Origin: JBDTLH01 sp039934875
GTDB taxonomy: Bacteria > Acidobacteriota > Terriglobia > Terriglobales > Acidobacteriaceae
Direction: 5' to 3'
Assembly (NCBI GenBank): GCA_039934875.1
Contig: JBDTLH010000384.1
Location: forward strand, 1-8,658
Length of the DNA stretch: 8,658 nt
Each line of letters begins with the position of its first letter. The first letter of the stretch is position 1. Of the stretch, positions 5,497 to 8,658 are shown in pieces. Below the pieces are notes generated by a model. That model was not told the origin of the DNA, did no database searches, and saw only the letters and a program-made list of their open reading frames with translations. Both the position numbers and the translations under genes were made by a program.

Positions 5497-6873
5497 TCAA
5501 TTGGACGGCTTCGGCGATATCAGGAACTCCTTCACCCCAGGGTTCTGCCCGGCAACCACATAGGAAATTGCCGGAGACATTTTGTTGGTAAGGGTCGGCT
5601 GTCCCCACGCCTTCACGAAGACTGAATAATTTCCCGCTATGAAGTTGTAGCTGCCGATGTTCAGATTATGTTGGCCCGCGCGAACATCCGTGATCTTCAT
5701 CAGGTCTCGCCCGTTCTTACTGATAAAGATCGAGTAGTGGTCGATGGTGTTCTCCAATCCTCCACTGATCGACCACGCCAGATTGCCGGAACCATCCACC
5801 GCCCCCGCCAGCGCGACGCAGTTATCGATCCCCGTCTCGATCGCTGTGCCCTCTTCGTAATCGTTCCAGGTCACCAGTTGGATGAAGGGCAACTGCTTCT
5901 CCGCCGAGAAATATTGGTTGGTCCGGGCAAAGGTCGCCAGCCATGTCTGCCCGCAATTCTGCTGGATGTGACGGTCCGAACCCCACGGCGCGATGCTGTC
6001 ATCGAAGCCCTTGTAACTCACTCCGAACGGCGTCTCCGCGGGATGGCGGTTTGCGTTCCAAAAGAAGTCGGTGATGTACTGCAACGACATTGGGTCCTGC
6101 GGCGTCACGTTCGACGGTTGCACCCATCCATACGCTCCCACCGACATCGGCCGGGTAAATCCCCCTGCATTCTGCAATATGAACACCGGATTTCCCTTGA
6201 GTCCCGCCGCTACCCGCGTCCAGTCAAGCGCGTAGTGCTCCGTTCCAAAGGTGAAATATACCGGCTGCCCGTGAATGCGCAGATAGTTCGCCGACGATGC
6301 ATAAGTCTCGTACGCATAATTCAAGTCATCGATGAAATGCTGCGTGAAATCGCATCCCGGAGTATTGGCGCAGGTGGCAAAAGCGCCGGAATCCTCCATG
6401 ATTGCGAACTGGAAGGCGCCGCCCCGCCCATCCACCTCGCTGCGAAATCTCTGCGTGGTAGTGTCAATGAAGCCATTGCCGCGCCCGTACCAGTCGATCA
6501 CGGCGCCGCTGATCCCCCGCGACATCATGTCGCCCACCTGGTTATGGATCTGCGCCGGATCGCTCGAGTTGTAACCTACGTCATAGTGGTGATGGCGGTC
6601 GAACCAGGGTTGGAAATGCGCGAAGATCCTGGTCGTAGAGCCCGCATACAGCAGGTTGCGAATGTCCACCTTGCTGATATTCGATCCCGCAATGTCGCCG
6701 TTGATCGTACCCCGGAACGCCGCCGCCGTACTCGTGTTGTTCGCCGTCTCGGCAGCAAAAGTGGTATGCGGGAAAACCGTATTTTGCGCATCGGCCGGTA
6801 CCGTGCTCGCAAAAAATACGGCAACTGACAAAACCAGTACCGCAGCTCGAAGTGAAATCAAACCTCTGTTCAC
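5497..6873 (-). CDS. Secreted GH71/GH99-like putative glycoside hydrolase with C-terminal Fn3-like domain
   Basis: A 458-residue exported protein. The signal peptide is residues 1-29, with hydrophobic core AVLVLSVAVFFAS and AxA-type cleavage ADA before Q30. After a variable linker, a TIM-barrel-like region begins with IFAHFQPWFDRHHHYDVGYN (82-101), then SRGISGAVIDWYGRGNG (118-134), and ends at TWNDYEEGTAIETG (335-348). This order resembles GH71 alpha-1,3-glucanases and GH99-like/WbsX proteins. E341, or D338 and E341, are candidate catalytic acids. Four cysteines (168, 174, 307, 352) could form two disulfides. Residues about 354-441 look like a fibronectin type III-type beta sandwich. The start is GTG at 6873, with AGGAGG 5 nt upstream, a strong ribosome site. 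It is probably monocistronic: 276 bp separate it from pntAa, and the upstream AT-rich region contains dyads. The polysaccharide-degrading role is inferred; the substrate is unknown. Confidence 0.8.
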   Translation of the reverse strand: MNRGLISLRAAVLVLSVAVFFASTVPADAQNTVFPHTTFAAETANNTSTAAAFRGTINGDIAGSNISKVDIRNLLYAGSTTRIFAHFQPWFDRHHHYDVGYNSSDPAQIHNQVGDMMSRGISGAVIDWYGRGNGFIDTTTQRFRSEVDGRGGAFQFAIMEDSGAFATCANTPGCDFTQHFIDDLNYAYETYASSANYLRIHGQPVYFTFGTEHYALDWTRVAAGLKGNPVFILQNAGGFTRPMSVGAYGWVQPSNVTPQDPMSLQYITDFFWNANRHPAETPFGVSYKGFDDSIAPWGSDRHIQQNCGQTWLATFARTNQYFSAEKQLPFIQLVTWNDYEEGTAIETGIDNCVALAGAVDGSGNLAWSISGGLENTIDHYSIFISKNGRDLMKITDVRAGQHNLNIGSYNFIAGNYSVFVKAWGQPTLTNKMSPAISYVVAGQNPGVKEFLISPKPSN

Positions 6874-6912
6874 CTGTGCCTCCTTACTCTGGTGAGTAGG
6901 TTTTGATCTTCG

Positions 6913-6930
6913 GATAAAGCCGGCTTTATC
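6913..6930. promoter_or_regulatory. 18-bp perfect palindrome, probable operator
   Basis: GATAAAGCC joined directly to its reverse complement GGCTTTATC. It lies 40 bp upstream of the glycoside hydrolase GTG, between that start and the AT-rich stretch that presumably holds the promoter. No T-run follows on either strand, so it does not look like a terminator. A dimeric repressor site, or a 7-bp hairpin with a CCGG loop in the mRNA leader, are the plausible readings. Confidence 0.45.
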
Positions 6931-6934
6931 TTGC

Positions 6935-6987
6935 TACTACTTAATCCCTAATTTGTTAGACTCTTAATACTGATTGATTAAGTAGTA
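6935..6987. promoter_or_regulatory. 12-bp inverted repeat in AT-rich divergent promoter region
   Basis: TACTACTTAATC at 6935-6946 and its exact reverse complement GATTAAGTAGTA at 6976-6987, with 29 bp between them; the centres are about 41 bp apart, close to four helical turns. A third partial half-site (CTCTTAAT) lies in between. The segment is much more AT-rich than the surroundings and sits between divergent genes, so it probably holds promoter and operator functions for one or both. Confidence 0.45.
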
Positions 6988-7086
6988 ACCAGGTGTCTCC
7001 TGCCGGGGCTACGGGCTTGACCTTCGTTACTTCGAGCCGCCGCACAACTCGTGGCAACCCGATGGCTTCCAAGTCCTAGAGGGCGT

Positions 7087-7338
7087 ATGAGCTCACAAGG
7101 TACCCAACCGCAGATGACGACTACACAAAAAATTCCCGCTGAAGTAAGCACCGACATGCGTCGCCTGGCTCATGACCTCTCCAACTCCATCGAGACGATC
7201 ATGCAGGCGAGCTATTTGCTCAGTATGTCCAAGCTCGATGAAACCTCGCAGAAATGGGCTTCGCTGATCGATAATGCCTGTCGCGAGGCGGCGCGCATCA
7301 ACCGCGATTTGCGCGAAGTTCTACGCTCCAATAGTTAG
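7087..7338 (+). CDS. Small stand-alone histidine-kinase DHp-like (HisKA-like) protein
   Basis: An 83-residue, probably cytosolic, two-helix protein. Residues 24-50 carry an H-box-like sequence RRLAHDLSNSIETIMQAS with H29 followed by D30, as in phosphoacceptor helices of sensor kinases (usual form H-E/D-L-x-N-P; here S34 replaces the proline). Residues about 52-80 form a second amphipathic helix, KWASLIDNACREAARINRDL, as in DHp hairpins. No ATP-binding domain (N, G1 or G2 boxes), membrane segment or receiver is present, and the frame closes right after the second helix. It could be a phosphotransfer or kinase-dimerising partner, or simply a helical hairpin that resembles one. The ATG at 7087 is chosen because AGAGGG lies just upstream; an in-frame GTG at 7051 is the alternative. 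It is transcribed divergently from the glycoside hydrolase and convergently with gltX. Confidence 0.65.
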   Translation: MSSQGTQPQMTTTQKIPAEVSTDMRRLAHDLSNSIETIMQASYLLSMSKLDETSQKWASLIDNACREAARINRDLREVLRSNS

Positions 7339-7357
7339 CGGACCTCTCGCGCACCCT

Positions 7358-7392
7358 GATCCATAGTAAATGGCTATGCATCCGGATCTTTT
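7358..7392 (+). terminator. Weak candidate terminator after the DHp-like gene
   Basis: CATAG (7362-7366) pairs with CTATG (7374-7378) around a 7-nt loop. GATC (7358-7361) can extend the stem to GATC (7385-7388) across a bulge, and TTTT follows directly. It is positioned 20 bp after the stop codon, between convergent genes. The stem is short and AT-rich, so confidence is low. Confidence 0.25.
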
Positions 7393-7426
7393 AATCGGGA
7401 TTTGGTGTCGGTGTGAATGCATCCAT

Positions 7427-8658
7427 TCAAATTTGAGTCGCCCTTCGCAATCGTTCCACCACCCGCCCCCTGCCCAGCGCCGCCATCACGGCAAACAAGC
7501 TTGGAGCCACGCCCTGCCCGGTCAGCGCCACCCTCGATCCATTGATCAGCGCCCCTGCTTTGATGCTTTTTTCGGCGGCAAATTCGCGCAACACCTGCTC
7601 GATTGAGACTTCGGTGAACTCCGGCGCGGACTCGTACTTTCCTGCCAATTGAACCAGCATCTCGCGTACCGAGGCATCCTTTAAGAACTTCTCCACCGCC
7701 GCCGGATCATAGGAAAACTCATCGGAAAAATATCCGCGAAAACTCTCGGCGAAATCCTTCAGGTTGCGCGCCCGCGGCTTGAGCAGATCGATGGTGCTCA
7801 GCAGCCATTCGCGGTCGCTGCGCGCCGGAACCAATCCCGCGCGTCTCCACTCCTCTTCGACCAGCGGCAGCAACCGTTCGGCGGGATAAGCACGAATGTA
7901 TTCGGTATTGAACCACGCCAGCTTGTCGTTATCGAAGACCGCATTCGAGCGGCTGATGCCGTCCAGCCCAAAGAGGGAAATCAGCTCGTCATTTGCAATG
8001 ATCTCTCTTCCCGCCGCCGCGCCCGAAGGGGTCCATCCCAGCATTGCCAGAAAATTTCGGAAAGCCTCGGGCACAATCCCCATATCTTTATAAGCCAGCA
8101 CCGACGTCGCCCCGTGCCGCTTCGACAACCGCATTTTATCGGGACCAAGGATCAGCGGCACATGCGCAAACACCGGCTGTGCAGCACCCAACGCCTGATA
8201 CTGCAAAATCTGCTTGGGCGTATTCGATAGATGGTCCGCGCCGCGAATCACATGCGTCATCCGCATATCGAGATCATCGGCGACCACGCTCAGGTGATAA
8301 GTCGGGATGCCGTCCGAGCGCAGCAACACAAAATCCTCGAGCTCGGTATTTTGAAACTCGACATCGCCAAACACCGCATCGTGGACGATTGTGCTCCCCG
8401 TCTGCGGGACCTTGAAGCGCACCGCCGCCGACTCGCCCGCGCCGCGCCGCCGCTCGATTTCGCCCGCCGAAAGACAGCGGCACGTGCCCTCATACTTCGG
8501 AGTGCGCCCCTCCTCCGCTGCCAGCTCACGCCGCGCCTCAAGCTGCTCTTTGCCGCAGAAGCAGTAATAGGCATGGCCGCTCGCCAGCAGCTTCTCCGCC
8601 GTCGCATGATAGAGCGCGAGCCGCTGCGATTGATAAAACGGCCCCTCGTCCCAATCGA
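7427..8658 (-). CDS. gltX: Glutamyl-tRNA synthetase (3' part, truncated by window edge)
   Basis: Class I aminoacyl-tRNA synthetase that attaches glutamate to tRNA(Glu) in the cytosol. 409 C-terminal residues are visible, beginning at DWDEGPFYQSQR. By comparison with E. coli GluRS about 65-70 N-terminal residues, including the HIGH-type motif, lie beyond the right edge. A zinc-site pattern C32-x-C34-x24-C59-x-C61 (numbered from the first visible residue) has the same spacing as the E. coli Cys/Cys/Cys/His cluster, with Cys in place of His. DGIPTYHLSVVADD, THVIRGADHLSNTPKQ and the KMSKS-equivalent KMRLSKRHG (about 174-182) are all present. The C-terminal anticodon-binding helical domains end normally (EFAAEKSIKAGALINGSRVA, then VVERLRRATQI). 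An in-frame GTG at 8422 is internal and not a start. Whether the enzyme discriminates tRNA(Glu) from tRNA(Gln) cannot be told from this. Confidence 0.97.
   Translation of the reverse strand, partial: DWDEGPFYQSQRLALYHATAEKLLASGHAYYCFCGKEQLEARRELAAEEGRTPKYEGTCRCLSAGEIERRRGAGESAAVRFKVPQTGSTIVHDAVFGDVEFQNTELEDFVLLRSDGIPTYHLSVVADDLDMRMTHVIRGADHLSNTPKQILQYQALGAAQPVFAHVPLILGPDKMRLSKRHGATSVLAYKDMGIVPEAFRNFLAMLGWTPSGAAAGREIIANDELISLFGLDGISRSNAVFDNDKLAWFNTEYIRAYPAERLLPLVEEEWRRAGLVPARSDREWLLSTIDLLKPRARNLKDFAESFRGYFSDEFSYDPAAVEKFLKDASVREMLVQLAGKYESAPEFTEVSIEQVLREFAAEKSIKAGALINGSRVALTGQGVAPSLFAVMAALGRGRVVERLRRATQI

Noticed and set aside
5668..6828. Long plus-strand open frame opposite the secreted hydrolase (386 codons)
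   Set aside because: Its composition is typical of an antisense shadow, it has no domain, and the minus-strand gene has a signal peptide, strong Shine-Dalgarno and family motifs.
7339..7426. Duplicate ATGCATCC in the DHp-gltX gap as a repeat or CRISPR-like element
   Set aside because: Only two 8-bp copies with no array structure; most likely chance.

Overview
The window looks like chromosomal DNA of a free-living, GC-rich heterotrophic bacterium. I favour an Acidobacteriota (Terriglobia-type) soil bacterium, because it combines a three-piece proton-translocating transhydrogenase, a secreted GH71/GH99-like protein, a CAT-type amino acid permease and a GxxExxY gene bracketed by CACAGAG repeats. 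This is inference from gene content and style; no rRNA or other firm taxonomic marker is present.

Layout from left to right: (1) on the minus strand, a complete amino acid permease (86-1630) that seems to start at a CTG codon; (2) a 668-bp insert-like unit (1663-2330) made of near-identical terminal inverted repeats around a small GxxExxY/PD-(D/E)XK-nuclease-like gene; (3) on the minus strand, the transhydrogenase operon pntAa-pntAb-pntB (5220 down to 2355), with both junctions being 4-bp ATGA overlaps; (4) on the minus strand, a secreted putative glycoside hydrolase (5497-6873, GTG start with a strong Shine-Dalgarno); (5) an AT-rich divergent control region (about 6900-6990) with an 18-bp perfect palindrome and a 12-bp inverted repeat; (6) on the plus strand, an 83-residue stand-alone histidine-kinase dimerisation/phosphoacceptor-like protein (7087-7338); (7) on the minus strand, the 3' part of gltX (glutamyl-tRNA synthetase), cut by the right window edge.

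Functionally this is mostly housekeeping DNA. PntAa (NAD(H) domain), PntAb (membrane segment) and PntB (membrane plus NADP(H) domain) together form the proton-driven NADH-to-NADPH transhydrogenase. The permease imports amino acids, GluRS charges tRNA, and the GH71/99-like protein probably acts on an extracellular polysaccharide. The most unusual item is the GxxExxY unit wedged between pntB and the permease. It is visibly more AT-rich than its neighbours, ends 25 bp from the pntB stop and 33 bp from the permease start, and its ends are each three tandem 9-mers pointing inward. It resembles a small non-autonomous mobile or repeat-borne element. The second most unusual items are the nested dyads in the divergent control region and the kinase-like protein that lacks an ATPase domain.
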